From: JAXJYR01 sp964593515
GTDB taxonomy: Bacteria; Bacillota_I; Bacilli_A; Erysipelotrichales; Erysipelotrichaceae
DNA: 13,753 nt
Direction of reading: 5' to 3'
NCBI GenBank assembly: GCA_964593515.1
Contig: CAZQJH010000031.1
Span: forward strand, 1 to 13,753
The first letter of the stretch is position 1. Every line of letters starts with the position of its first letter. Positions 7,267 to 13,749 of the stretch are shown here, piece after piece. The notes under the pieces are model-generated. The model did no database searches, was not told the origin of the DNA, and worked only from the letters and a program-made list of their open reading frames with translations. Made by a program: the position numbers and the translations under genes.

Positions 7267-7701
7267 ATGTCAAAATTAATTCGAAGAATACAAGTAGCAG
7301 ATTATGAAGATATTCATGCTATTAATTTAAAACAAGGTTATAATTCAGATGAAGAAAGGGTAAAAGCAAGTATTTTAAGCTTAGTAGAAGCTGGTAGTGA
7401 TATTATTTTAGTGGCAGTTGTGGATGGAGAAGTTGTTGGTTATGTTCATGGTTGTCCTTATAATACCCTTTATACTCAACGTTTAATTAATATAATTCAA
7501 TATGTATTTAAAACGCAATATCGTGATGATGAAGAATTAAAAAATATGTTACTAAATAAATTTGAAGAAACAGTACGTAAAAATGGATTCCAAGGTATTA
7601 GAATGACTGCTAATGCTGAGCGTGAGTTACTAGGTAAATTATTTATTGAACATGGTTATGAAAGTAAACGTGATTTAAAACATTATCTTAAATATTTCTA
7701 A
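7267..7701 (+). CDS. GNAT-fold N-acetyltransferase-like protein with degenerate acetyl-CoA loop
   Basis: A 144-residue cytoplasmic protein with a GNAT layout: RRIQVADYEDIHAI (first strand and helix), ILVAVVDGEVVGYVHG (46-62, the typical central strand pair), the region that should hold the acetyl-CoA pyrophosphate loop (82-100), and a C-terminal LGKLFIEHGYES segment like the usual FYxxxGF motif. In active enzymes the loop reads Q/R-x-x-G-x-G/A. Here it reads QYRDDEELKNMLL, with no glycine, so acetyl-CoA binding may be weak, altered or lost. The start is set by AAAGGGG at 7251-7257. The gene stands alone with its own promoter and shares a terminator with the convergent rarA. The substrate is unknown. 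Confidence 0.7.
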   Translation: MSKLIRRIQVADYEDIHAINLKQGYNSDEERVKASILSLVEAGSDIILVAVVDGEVVGYVHGCPYNTLYTQRLINIIQYVFKTQYRDDEELKNMLLNKFEETVRKNGFQGIRMTANAERELLGKLFIEHGYESKRDLKHYLKYF

Positions 7702-7706
7702 TAATA

Positions 7707-7734
7707 AAAAATGGAGCTATCAGGCTCCATTTTT
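7707..7734. terminator. bidirectional terminator between the GNAT gene and rarA
   Basis: Stem AAAAATGGAGC (7707-7717) with GCTCCATTTTT (7724-7734) around loop TATCAG. A T-tract follows on the plus strand and, by symmetry, on the minus strand. It lies six bases after the plus-strand stop and five beyond the rarA stop, so it can end both convergent transcripts. Confidence 0.88.
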
Positions 7735-7738
7735 GTAT

Positions 7739-9004
7739 TTATTTCTTAAATTTAGCTTTTAATTCACGTAAATTATTATAGCGTTTATGTTGTTTAAGTT
7801 TAGCTAAATTATTAGCTAATACTTTTTCATAAGAACTGGTTAGTTCAGGTTGATAGAAGTTTTCATTACGTAATGAATTAGGTAAATATTGTATATATGG
7901 CCATAAATCACTACGAGTATAATCATAAACATCTTCAGGATCTTTATTAACTGGTGTATAACGTAAATAATCAGGAATTTGAGCTGGATGATTTCTAATG
8001 GCTTGTAACGCATTATCAATTCCAGCTTCACCACTTTTAGATTTAGGTGATAAACATAAGTCAATAATAGCGACAGATAAAGGAATTCTAGCTTCAGGAA
8101 AACCAATGCGTTTAGCTGCATCAATTGCTTGAACACATCTTGCACAAGCACTTGGATTAGCTAGTCCAATATCTTCATAAGCCGTAGTAATTAAACGACG
8201 TTCAATACTATCCATATCATTAGCTTGGATTAATAAACCTAAATAATAAAGTGCAGCATCAACATCACTACCACGAATTGATTTTTGAAAAGCACTTAAT
8301 AAATCATAATGACCATCTTCATCATGATCTATACCATAATTAGGTGTTGATATAAATTGATTAACTAAATCGATTGTTAAAGTAGTATCACTAGCAATAC
8401 AACATAATTCCAAGATATTTAAAGCATATCTAACATCACCATTACTTACATTGGCTATTTTATGTAAAGCTTCTTCCTCATATTGATATTCATTATTTAA
8501 ACCATTTGGATGATTTAAAGCATTAACTAAGGTTTGATAGATACCATCACTAGTTAAAGCTTTTATTTCAAATAAATGCGTACGTGAGCGAATAGCAGGA
8601 TTAATGGCATGATATGGATTACTAGTAGTAGCACCTATTAAGGTAATTAAACCATTTTCCACATAAGGTAATAATAAATCTTGTTTATCTTTATTTAAGC
8701 GATGTACCTCATCAATAATAACAATTAAACCATTACTTAGTTTAGCTTCTAAGAAGATAGCATCTAAGTCTTTTTTATTACCAGTTACAGCATTAAATAA
8801 ACGATAAGGTAGTTTTAATTCATTAGCAATTACCATCGCTAAAGTAGTTTTTCCACATCCTGGTGGACCATAGAAAATCATAGAAAAGACTTGTTTGGCT
8901 TCAACACACTTTCTTAAAGGTTTATTAGCTCCAATTAAGTGTTCTTGTCCAATTACTTCATCTAAGGTTGTTGGTCGTACACGAAAAGCTAAAGGTTGTT
9001 TCAT
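7739..9004 (-). CDS. rarA: replication-associated recombination AAA+ ATPase RarA (MgsA)
   Basis: A 421-residue cytoplasmic ATPase of the clamp-loader-like RarA/MgsA/Mgs1/WRNIP1 family, which acts at stalled replication forks and interacts with single-strand binding protein in studied bacteria. It shows the family N-terminal MKQPLAFRVRPTTLDEVIGQ, Walker A GPPGCGKTT (46-54), Walker B IVIIDEVHRLNK with Asp98-Glu99, sensor 1 in GATTSNPY, and an arginine finger in NPAIRSRTH. The C-terminal tetramerisation part shows SIRGSDVDAALYYL, YEDIGLANP and the conserved DYLRYTPVN. Length is normal for the family (about 420-450). Its AGGAG (9011-9015 on the minus strand) overlaps the mntP stop codon, so it is translated from the same transcript, downstream of mntP, with a gap of nine bases. 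Confidence 0.93.
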   Translation of the reverse strand: MKQPLAFRVRPTTLDEVIGQEHLIGANKPLRKCVEAKQVFSMIFYGPPGCGKTTLAMVIANELKLPYRLFNAVTGNKKDLDAIFLEAKLSNGLIVIIDEVHRLNKDKQDLLLPYVENGLITLIGATTSNPYHAINPAIRSRTHLFEIKALTSDGIYQTLVNALNHPNGLNNEYQYEEEALHKIANVSNGDVRYALNILELCCIASDTTLTIDLVNQFISTPNYGIDHDEDGHYDLLSAFQKSIRGSDVDAALYYLGLLIQANDMDSIERRLITTAYEDIGLANPSACARCVQAIDAAKRIGFPEARIPLSVAIIDLCLSPKSKSGEAGIDNALQAIRNHPAQIPDYLRYTPVNKDPEDVYDYTRSDLWPYIQYLPNSLRNENFYQPELTSSYEKVLANNLAKLKQHKRYNNLRELKAKFKK

Positions 9005-9013
9005 AATAAACTC

Positions 9014-9571
9014 CTAAAACAAATAATGTTCTAAAACAAATTTAATACCGATAAAGATTAAAACAATTCCACCAAAGACCCCAGCATAATGCTCTAAATA
9101 ACGACCAATTGAAGAACCAATAAATGTTGCGATAAAACTTAAAATAGCTGTTGTAATACCAATAACCATAATTGCGAATAAGATATTAGTTTGCATAAAA
9201 GCAAAACTAACCCCAACGGCAAAAGCATCAATACTAGTAGCAATAGCTAATAAAATAATCGCTTTTAAATCTAATTTGTTATCATCATTATCTTCATCAT
9301 CAAAACTTTCTTTAATCATATTAATTCCAATGAATAATAATAAAATACAAGCAATCCAGTGGGCATATTGATTAAAGAAAGGTTCAAAATAAGATCCTAA
9401 TAACCAACCAAGTAACGGCATTAAAGCCTGAAATCCTCCAAAGAATAAAGCAAAGATAAAAGCATACTTCTTTAGATCTTCTTTTTTCATAGTCATACTT
9501 TTCGCAATACTTACAGCAAAAGCATCCATACTTAAACCGATACCAATAAATAATATATTAAAAAAACTCAT
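9014..9571 (-). CDS. mntP: manganese efflux pump MntP
   Basis: A 185-residue integral membrane protein of the MntP (YebN) family, which exports Mn(II) across the cytoplasmic membrane. Six hydrophobic segments are arranged as two inverted-repeat halves. Each half carries the signature: SMDAFAVSIAKS with Asp16 and SIDAFAVGVSF with Asp115, the buried acidic residues important for transport in the Escherichia coli protein. The central acidic loop (DDEDNDDNK, 91-99) separates the halves. The ribosome binding site AAAGAGGG is at 9578-9585 on the minus strand. It is the first gene of an mntP-rarA operon. No Mn-sensing yybP-ykoY riboswitch can fit in the short leader; an inverted repeat over the promoter is the only candidate control site. 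Confidence 0.93.
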   Translation of the reverse strand: MSFFNILFIGIGLSMDAFAVSIAKSMTMKKEDLKKYAFIFALFFGGFQALMPLLGWLLGSYFEPFFNQYAHWIACILLLFIGINMIKESFDDEDNDDNKLDLKAIILLAIATSIDAFAVGVSFAFMQTNILFAIMVIGITTAILSFIATFIGSSIGRYLEHYAGVFGGIVLIFIGIKFVLEHYLF

Positions 9572-9574
9572 AAT

Positions 9575-9600
9575 AATCCCTCTTTCTTATGAAGAGGATT
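9575..9600. promoter_or_regulatory. inverted repeat over the mntP transcription start, candidate operator
   Basis: AATCCCTCTT (9575-9584) is the reverse complement of AAGAGGATT (9592-9600) except for one extra C; the spacer is seven bases. It spans the edge of the mntP -10, the predicted transcription start (near 9591) and the mntP ribosome binding site. Because one arm overlaps the promoter it would not be transcribed, so a DNA-binding regulator is more likely than an RNA hairpin. Confidence 0.35.
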
Positions 9601-9626
9601 ATATCATTTCTTCATAAAAGATACAA
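9598..9626 (-). promoter_or_regulatory. mntP-rarA promoter
   Basis: On the minus strand a perfect TATAAT (9603-9598) lies 17 bases after TTGTAT (9626-9621), a partial -35. It is back to back with the ispF promoter, and the -35 regions of the two overlap around 9621-9627. Confidence 0.65.
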
Positions 9627-9641
9627 TAAAAATAGAAAGTT

Positions 9642-9650
9642 TGCTATAAT
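9642..9650 (+). promoter_or_regulatory. ispF promoter, extended -10
   Basis: TGCTATAAT is a perfect TGn-extended -10 with consensus hexamer at 9645-9650. The -35 (TACAAT at 9622-9627) is poor. Transcription would start near 9657, leaving a leader of only about 13 bases that is almost wholly the AGGAGGG ribosome binding site (9657-9663). Confidence 0.6.
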
Positions 9651-9669
9651 GATAATAGGAGGGATGAAG

Positions 9670-10146
9670 ATGTTTAGAATTGGTCAATCAAGCGATATTC
9701 ATCGTTTAGTAGAGAATCGTAAATTAATCTTAGGTGGAGTTGAAATTGAACATGATAAAGGATTATTAGGTCATAGTGATGCAGATGTTTTAACTCATGC
9801 AATAGCTGAAAGTATTTTAGGAGCATTAGCTCTAGGTGATTTAGGTAAACATTTTCCTGATAATGATCCCCAATATAAAGATATGGATTCAATCTGGATG
9901 TTAGGTAAAGTATATGAATTAATGGATCAAAAACAATATGAAATTATGAATTTAGATGCATTAATTATGATTGAAAAACCGAAAATGGCACCACATATTA
10001 TGCAAATGCGAATGAATATTGCGAATGCTTTACATTGTGATATTTCGCAAGTATCGATAAAAGCAACTAGAGGAGAAGGTCTAGGTTTTGTTGGTGAAGA
10101 ATTAGGTGCACAAGCCCAATGTGTTTGTTTACTAAAAAAACGATAA
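9670..10146 (+). CDS. ispF: 2-C-methyl-D-erythritol 2,4-cyclodiphosphate synthase
   Basis: Cytoplasmic trimeric enzyme of the MEP isoprenoid pathway. It cyclises CDP-methylerythritol 2-phosphate to the 2,4-cyclodiphosphate with release of CMP. From ATG at 9670 the protein has 158 residues, the usual length. The start is chosen because AGGAGGG (9657-9663) is six bases away; the in-frame ATG at 9664 abuts the ribosome binding site, and the upstream extension lies before the predicted transcription start. Motifs: SSDIHRL with metal ligands Asp9 and His11, GHSDADVLTHAI with ligand His43, GDLGKHFPDNDP, and the C-terminal KATRGEGLGFVG. That last motif usually reads KATTTExLGFxG, so two threonines near the CDP site are replaced. 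It is monocistronic here with no ispD beside it. The essential metal ligands are intact, so activity is likely. Confidence 0.93.
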   Translation: MFRIGQSSDIHRLVENRKLILGGVEIEHDKGLLGHSDADVLTHAIAESILGALALGDLGKHFPDNDPQYKDMDSIWMLGKVYELMDQKQYEIMNLDALIMIEKPKMAPHIMQMRMNIANALHCDISQVSIKATRGEGLGFVGEELGAQAQCVCLLKKR

Positions 10147-10178
10147 AATGGATGTTGTCGAAAGGCAACATCCATTTT
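10145..10178. terminator. bidirectional terminator between ispF and the HAD gene
   Basis: A 15-base stem (10145-10159 with 10164-10178, one G-T pair) is capped by a GAAA tetraloop. A/T runs at both feet let it work on both strands. It starts at the ispF stop and lies between two convergent genes. Confidence 0.85.
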
Positions 10179-10211
10179 CACATATATCGATATTCTAGAT
10201 TTTGTGGTAGT

Positions 10212-10871
10212 TCACTGTAAAATATCATCTAAAGTAAGCTTAGTGTAGTCGTGAATAATTTCATCGATATAATCGATTTTTTCATATTCACTAGTACGAC
10301 TTTTATCACAAATCGCAATTAACTTACCACATTTAGCTTCATGGGCAAATTTTAAACCACTAAAACTATCTTCGATAATAACACATTCACTAATATCAAC
10401 ATTTAACTTAGCAGCTGCATCTAAAAACATTGATACTTTATCATCATGTAAACCATCATCATAAATAATCTTATCACAATCAAAATAAGAAGCTAAATTA
10501 AAGAAAGATATATAAAAATCAATATTATCTTTAATTGAAGCACTCGCAATATTCATTTTAACATCTTTAGCTTTAGCTTCATCTAAGATATTAGCTAAAC
10601 CAGCTACTAAAGTTAAGTCATGATCTTGATAACAACTATCACGATACATTGCTTCTTTTGCTTTAGAATATTTTACTTTAGTTTCATTATCTAAATTAGG
10701 ACATAATATCTCAATGATTTTCTCATTGTTTTTACCATGGAATAAGTCCATTTCAGCTTTACTTAAGGCTTTACCACGATATTTAATAGCAAATTGATTC
10801 CAAGCATCAAAATGTTTATCACCATCAAAAACCATCGTACCATTAAAATCAAAAATGATTGCTTTATACAT
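10212..10871 (-). CDS. HAD-superfamily hydrolase, beta-phosphoglucomutase-like
   Basis: A 219-residue cytoplasmic protein of HAD subfamily I with a helical cap at about 15-85, as in beta-phosphoglucomutases and small sugar-phosphate phosphatases. Motif I is FDFNGT with nucleophile Asp8, but the second Asp (general acid/base) is replaced by Asn10. Motif II is Ser110 in NIASAS, motif III Lys145 in HDDKVSMFL, and motif IV VIIEDSFSG (Glu167-Asp168) for Mg binding. The Asp-to-Asn change argues against a normal mutase; a slow phosphatase or specialised activity is possible. As far as I recall, DFNGT variants recur in Firmicute HAD proteins, so it is probably a subfamily trait rather than decay. GAGGTG at 10882-10877 on the minus strand precedes the ATG by five bases. 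The gene is divergent from the pyrophosphatase gene and convergent with ispF. The substrate is unknown. Confidence 0.8.
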   Translation of the reverse strand: MYKAIIFDFNGTMVFDGDKHFDAWNQFAIKYRGKALSKAEMDLFHGKNNEKIIEILCPNLDNETKVKYSKAKEAMYRDSCYQDHDLTLVAGLANILDEAKAKDVKMNIASASIKDNIDFYISFFNLASYFDCDKIIYDDGLHDDKVSMFLDAAAKLNVDISECVIIEDSFSGLKFAHEAKCGKLIAICDKSRTSEYEKIDYIDEIIHDYTKLTLDDILQ

Positions 10872-10915
10872 TTTTACACCTCATTTCAGTTTAATTTTAC
10901 TGATATGTTAATAAT

Positions 10916-10930
10916 TAATCAAGTTGATTA
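10916..10930. promoter_or_regulatory. 15-base palindrome in the divergent HAD/pyrophosphatase promoter region
   Basis: TAATCAA and TTGATTA flank a central G, a perfect odd palindrome with no T-run. It lies about 30 bases upstream of the pyrophosphatase -10, and a TATAAT-like minus-strand hexamer abuts it (10935-10930). It could be an operator shared by both divergent genes; the sequence is AT-rich, so chance is a real alternative. Confidence 0.35.
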
Positions 10931-10956
10931 TTATAATTTCTTAATTAGTTATTTTG

Positions 10957-10965
10957 TGGTATACT
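10957..10965 (+). promoter_or_regulatory. pyrophosphatase gene promoter, extended -10
   Basis: TGGTATACT is a TGn-extended -10 with hexamer TATACT (10960-10965, five of six). No strong -35 is seen. The leader is about 20 bases and holds AGGGGTG (10979-10985). Confidence 0.5.
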
Positions 10966-10992
10966 AATGACATTATTTAGGGGTGATTATTT

Positions 10993-12621
10993 ATGCAAGA
11001 TAAAGTATATATAACCGGACATCGTCGTCCAGATAGTGACTCAATTGTATCAGCAATTGCTTATGCAGCTTTAAAACAAAGACAAGGAGTTAATGCAATT
11101 GCTTGTCGTTTAGGGGACTTACAAGAAGAAACCAAATATTTATTAGAACGTTTTGGCTTTGATGAACCAATGTTATTTGAAGATGCTCGTTCAACTTTAG
11201 CGGAGATAGAAATGGATAAACCATTAAGTGTTAATTTAAATACAACGATTTATGATGCTTTAAAAGTTATGGAAGAAGCTAATATGAAATCAATTGGTAT
11301 TACTAATCTAAAAAATCATTTAGTAGGTTTTGCTTCAAAAAGTGATTTATCTAAAGCAGGATTACAAGATACAGTATTTAGTGTTAATTTATTAAAAGAA
11401 ACACCACTAATAAATATTGTTTCAACTTTAGATGGAAAATTAATTCATGAAGCTAGTGAAAATCATTTTAGTGGGCATGTTAGTATTGTAGCTTATAATC
11501 AAAATGGAGTCGAATACTATGATGTATTAGACCGTATGGTAATTGTTGGTAATGATATTGAAGCACAAAAAGCTTTAATTCGTAAAGGAGCAGCAGTATT
11601 ATTATTAGTTTGGTGTAATGATGTAAATGAAGAAGTAATAGCATTAGCTAAAGAATATAACTGTAGTATTATTATTAGTGGACATGGGACAATGAATACA
11701 TCACGTTATTTATATTTCTCACCACCAGTTAAATTATTAATGAAAAAACAATTCACTTGGTTTTTGGATGATGAATTTGTAGATGATGCTCAAAAAGTAA
11801 TGATGAAATCAAGATATCGTTCTTATCCCGTAGTTGATCAAGATAACCACTTAGTAGGTTTTGTTTCACGTTATCATTTGCTTAACTATCGCCGTAAAAA
11901 AGTTATTTTAGTTGACCATAATGAATATTCACAATCAGTTAAAGGAATTGAACATGCAGATTTAATTGAAGTAGTGGACCATCATCGTATTTGTGATATT
12001 GTAACTAGTCGACCTATTTCATTTCGTAATGAAATAATTGGAAGTGCTTCAACAATAATTACTGCGATTTATTTAGAAAACCAATTAAGTATTTCTAAAA
12101 ATTTAGCTGGTTTATTATTAGGAGCAATTATCTCGGATACATTAAAATTTAGATCACCAACAACTACTCCTAAAGATAAAGGAATAGCAATCATGTTAGC
12201 AAAAATTGCTGAATTAGATATTGATACTTTTGCAAGTGAAATGTTTGCTGTATCATCAAATATTAGTAATAAAACAACTAAAGAATTGATTAATCAAGAT
12301 ATTAAACGTTTTGAAATTGATGGTAATCGCGTATTAATTGGTCAAGTAATTGTTTTAAATCTTAATGAAGTGAAATCAATTGAAAACCAATTAGAAGTGG
12401 AATTAAAAGCTTATCTAAATGATAAAAAAGCTGATTTAGTCGTTTTAGCTTTTACTAGTATTATTGATAATGGTTCAATATTCTATGGTTGTGGGGATAA
12501 AATTGATGCTTTATGGGAAGCTTTCCCAAATAAAGTAGGAGAACAACATAGTTTCCATGAAGATGTTTTATCACGTAAGAATCAAATCGTTCCAGCAATT
12601 ACTAGAACAATCTTATCATAA
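10993..12621 (+). CDS. ppaC: manganese-dependent inorganic pyrophosphatase with CBS and DRTGG regulatory domains
   Basis: A 542-residue cytoplasmic family II pyrophosphatase of the DHH phosphoesterase group. It hydrolyses diphosphate to phosphate using Mn(II) or Co(II). The DHH catalytic part is split by a regulatory insert. Residues 1-70 hold GHRRPDSDS (His10, Asp14, Asp16). CBS domain 1 is at about 70-125, a DRTGG-like domain at about 125-240 and CBS domain 2 at about 245-300. The catalytic part resumes with DHNE (308-311), DHHR (329-332) and ISDTLKFRSPTTT (Asp382), and ends in the DHHA2 domain. In studied CBS-type enzymes the insert binds adenine nucleotides: AMP and ADP inhibit, ATP and diadenosine polyphosphates activate. 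The length matches the CBS-DRTGG type. ATG follows AGGGGTG by seven bases. It is monocistronic with a strong terminator. The function is firm; the symbol follows the usual name for this family. Confidence 0.92.
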   Translation: MQDKVYITGHRRPDSDSIVSAIAYAALKQRQGVNAIACRLGDLQEETKYLLERFGFDEPMLFEDARSTLAEIEMDKPLSVNLNTTIYDALKVMEEANMKSIGITNLKNHLVGFASKSDLSKAGLQDTVFSVNLLKETPLINIVSTLDGKLIHEASENHFSGHVSIVAYNQNGVEYYDVLDRMVIVGNDIEAQKALIRKGAAVLLLVWCNDVNEEVIALAKEYNCSIIISGHGTMNTSRYLYFSPPVKLLMKKQFTWFLDDEFVDDAQKVMMKSRYRSYPVVDQDNHLVGFVSRYHLLNYRRKKVILVDHNEYSQSVKGIEHADLIEVVDHHRICDIVTSRPISFRNEIIGSASTIITAIYLENQLSISKNLAGLLLGAIISDTLKFRSPTTTPKDKGIAIMLAKIAELDIDTFASEMFAVSSNISNKTTKELINQDIKRFEIDGNRVLIGQVIVLNLNEVKSIENQLEVELKAYLNDKKADLVVLAFTSIIDNGSIFYGCGDKIDALWEAFPNKVGEQHSFHEDVLSRKNQIVPAITRTILS

Positions 12622-12635
12622 GGTTAATATATTGA

Positions 12636-12680
12636 TATAACATATTTTGAAATTAAAATTTGAACGTTTAGCATGTTATA
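12636..12680. repeat. long-range inverted repeat after the pyrophosphatase gene
   Basis: TATAACAT (12636-12643) is the exact reverse complement of ATGTTATA (12673-12680), with 29 bases between. It directly precedes the terminator stem and lies close to where host-like sequence gives way to the recombinase region. It may be part of the terminator structure, a junction feature, or chance in AT-rich DNA. Confidence 0.3.
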
Positions 12681-12708
12681 AAGGGCTTCAATTAGTTGAA
12701 GCCCTTTT
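12680..12708 (+). terminator. terminator of the pyrophosphatase gene
   Basis: A 12-base perfect stem (AAAGGGCTTCAA at 12680-12691 with 12696-12707) closes on TTAG, ending in four Ts. It lies 58 bases after the stop. The remaining sequence to 12822 has no gene that I can see. Confidence 0.88.
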
Positions 12709-12835
12709 AGATTATTGGTAAAGACAATATTTTAGAAGTTGTTTTCGATATTGTGGCGTTTTGCGAAAAAATCAAAAGGATGTAGGGGAATTATTGCATT
12801 CCTAATGGGTAAAATCATATTCGGAGGTAAATAAA

Positions 12836-13681
12836 ATGAAAGGACGAATTATAACAGAAAAACAGATATCAACGTTTGCGATATATCTGAGAAATGAGGA
12901 AAAAAGCACAAATACCATAGAAAAATATATTCGTGATGTAAGGTGTTTTGCCACTTATGTAGGTAATGTAGATATAACAAAAGAAACGGTTATCGCTTAT
13001 AAGAACAATTTGTTTTCTAAAAAATATGCAATACGAAGTATTAATTCAATGTTGGCATCAATCAACGGTCTGTTTTCATTTCTTGGATGGATTGATTTAA
13101 AAGTTAAGTCCATCAAACTCCAACAACAGATTTACTGTCCCGAAGAAAAGGAACTAACTAAAGCAGAATATATGCGACTTGTGAAAACAGCCAAGCAAAA
13201 AGGTAATGAACGCTTAAATTTATTGATACAAACAATATGTTCTACGGGGATTCGTGTTGGTGAATTACAATATATCACAGTTGAAGCACTAAAACGTGGG
13301 GAAGCTGTTGTTTCTCTTAAAGGTAAAACACGCTCGGTATTTATTGTTAGAGAACTACAAAAGAAATTACTGCGCTATGTCGCAGAACAAAAGATTACAA
13401 CAGGAGCTATATTTATAACCCGAAATGGTAAGCCAATGAGTCGTACTAATATTTGGCGTGAAATGAAAAACCTTTGTGAGCAAGCTAATGTAAACCCACA
13501 AAAGGTATTTCCCCATAATCTACGTCACCTTTTCGCAAGAACATTCTATGGTATTGAAAAGGACATTGCCAAGCTTGCAGATATTCTTGGTCATAGCAGT
13601 ATTAATACTACAAGAATTTATATTATCACTACCGGTAACGAACATCGTCAGCGTATGGAAAATATGCGGTTGATAATATAA
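12836..13681 (+). CDS. tyrosine recombinase/integrase, probably of an integrated mobile element
   Basis: A 281-residue phage-integrase-family recombinase. The N-terminal core-binding (SAM-like) domain is at about 5-95 (TNTIEKYIRDVRCFATYV). The catalytic domain carries all the expected residues: Arg140 in STGIRVGEL, Lys164 in LKGKTR, His227-x-x-Arg230 in HNLRH, His253 in LGHSS and nucleophile Tyr262 in TTRIY. It is compact, like XerC/XerD and integrases of conjugative or mobilisable elements of gut Firmicutes; no arm-binding domain is seen at the N-terminus. GGAGGT (12823-12828) sits seven bases before ATG. Codon use is foreign: 5 of 24 leucines are TTA (the rest are CTT, CTG, TTG, CTA and CTC), against TTA only in fba. 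It begins 214 bases after the pyrophosphatase stop, and no excisionase or cargo gene is inside the window. Intact and probably active. Confidence 0.9.
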   Translation: MKGRIITEKQISTFAIYLRNEEKSTNTIEKYIRDVRCFATYVGNVDITKETVIAYKNNLFSKKYAIRSINSMLASINGLFSFLGWIDLKVKSIKLQQQIYCPEEKELTKAEYMRLVKTAKQKGNERLNLLIQTICSTGIRVGELQYITVEALKRGEAVVSLKGKTRSVFIVRELQKKLLRYVAEQKITTGAIFITRNGKPMSRTNIWREMKNLCEQANVNPQKVFPHNLRHLFARTFYGIEKDIAKLADILGHSSINTTRIYIITTGNEHRQRMENMRLII

Positions 13682-13683
13682 AA

Positions 13684-13706
13684 ATAGCCACCAAAACAGC
13701 GGCTAT
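13684..13706 (-). terminator. hairpin with T-run on the minus strand, candidate terminator
   Basis: ATAGCC (13684-13689) pairs with GGCTAT (13701-13706) around an 11-base loop. On the minus strand the hairpin is followed by TTTTTAT (13683 leftwards), the mark of an intrinsic terminator. It would stop a minus-strand transcript entering from the right before it runs into the integrase. It begins three bases after the integrase stop. Confidence 0.5.
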
Positions 13707-13707
13707 G

Positions 13708-13725
13708 ACATAATTCGTATTATGT
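13708..13725. repeat. inverted repeat ACATAAT-TCGT-ATTATGT
   Basis: A perfect seven-base inverted repeat with a four-base loop, second of three adjacent palindromes after the integrase. On the plus strand it is followed by TGCTTTTAAT, so it might act as a weak integrase terminator; a recombinase binding site is another possibility. Confidence 0.45.
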
Positions 13726-13749
13726 TGCTTTTAATAAAAAAAAAGCAAC
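13724..13749. repeat. inverted repeat GTTGCTTTT-N8-AAAAGCAAC
   Basis: Perfect nine-base arms (13724-13732 and 13741-13749) around AATAAAAA. It shares two bases with the preceding inverted repeat, so in RNA the two hairpins would compete slightly. It lies four bases from the window end, so what follows is unknown. Confidence 0.5.

Noticed and set aside
7840..8151. Alternative minus-strand frame inside rarA
   Set aside because: Low-complexity Leu/Ile/Tyr-rich shadow of the rarA frame in AT-rich DNA.
9589..9669. Longer ispF reading from 9589
   Set aside because: It would run through both divergent promoters and the ispF -10. The IspF fold begins at MFRIG, and AGGAGGG at 9657-9663 points to the ATG at 9670.
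9572..9669. yybP-ykoY manganese riboswitch before mntP
   Set aside because: The predicted leader is about 20 bases, far too short, and the usual conserved loops are not present.
12785..12803. GGAAT/ATTCC inverted repeat before the integrase as a recombination core site
   Set aside because: Five-base arms only, and no second copy visible in the window.
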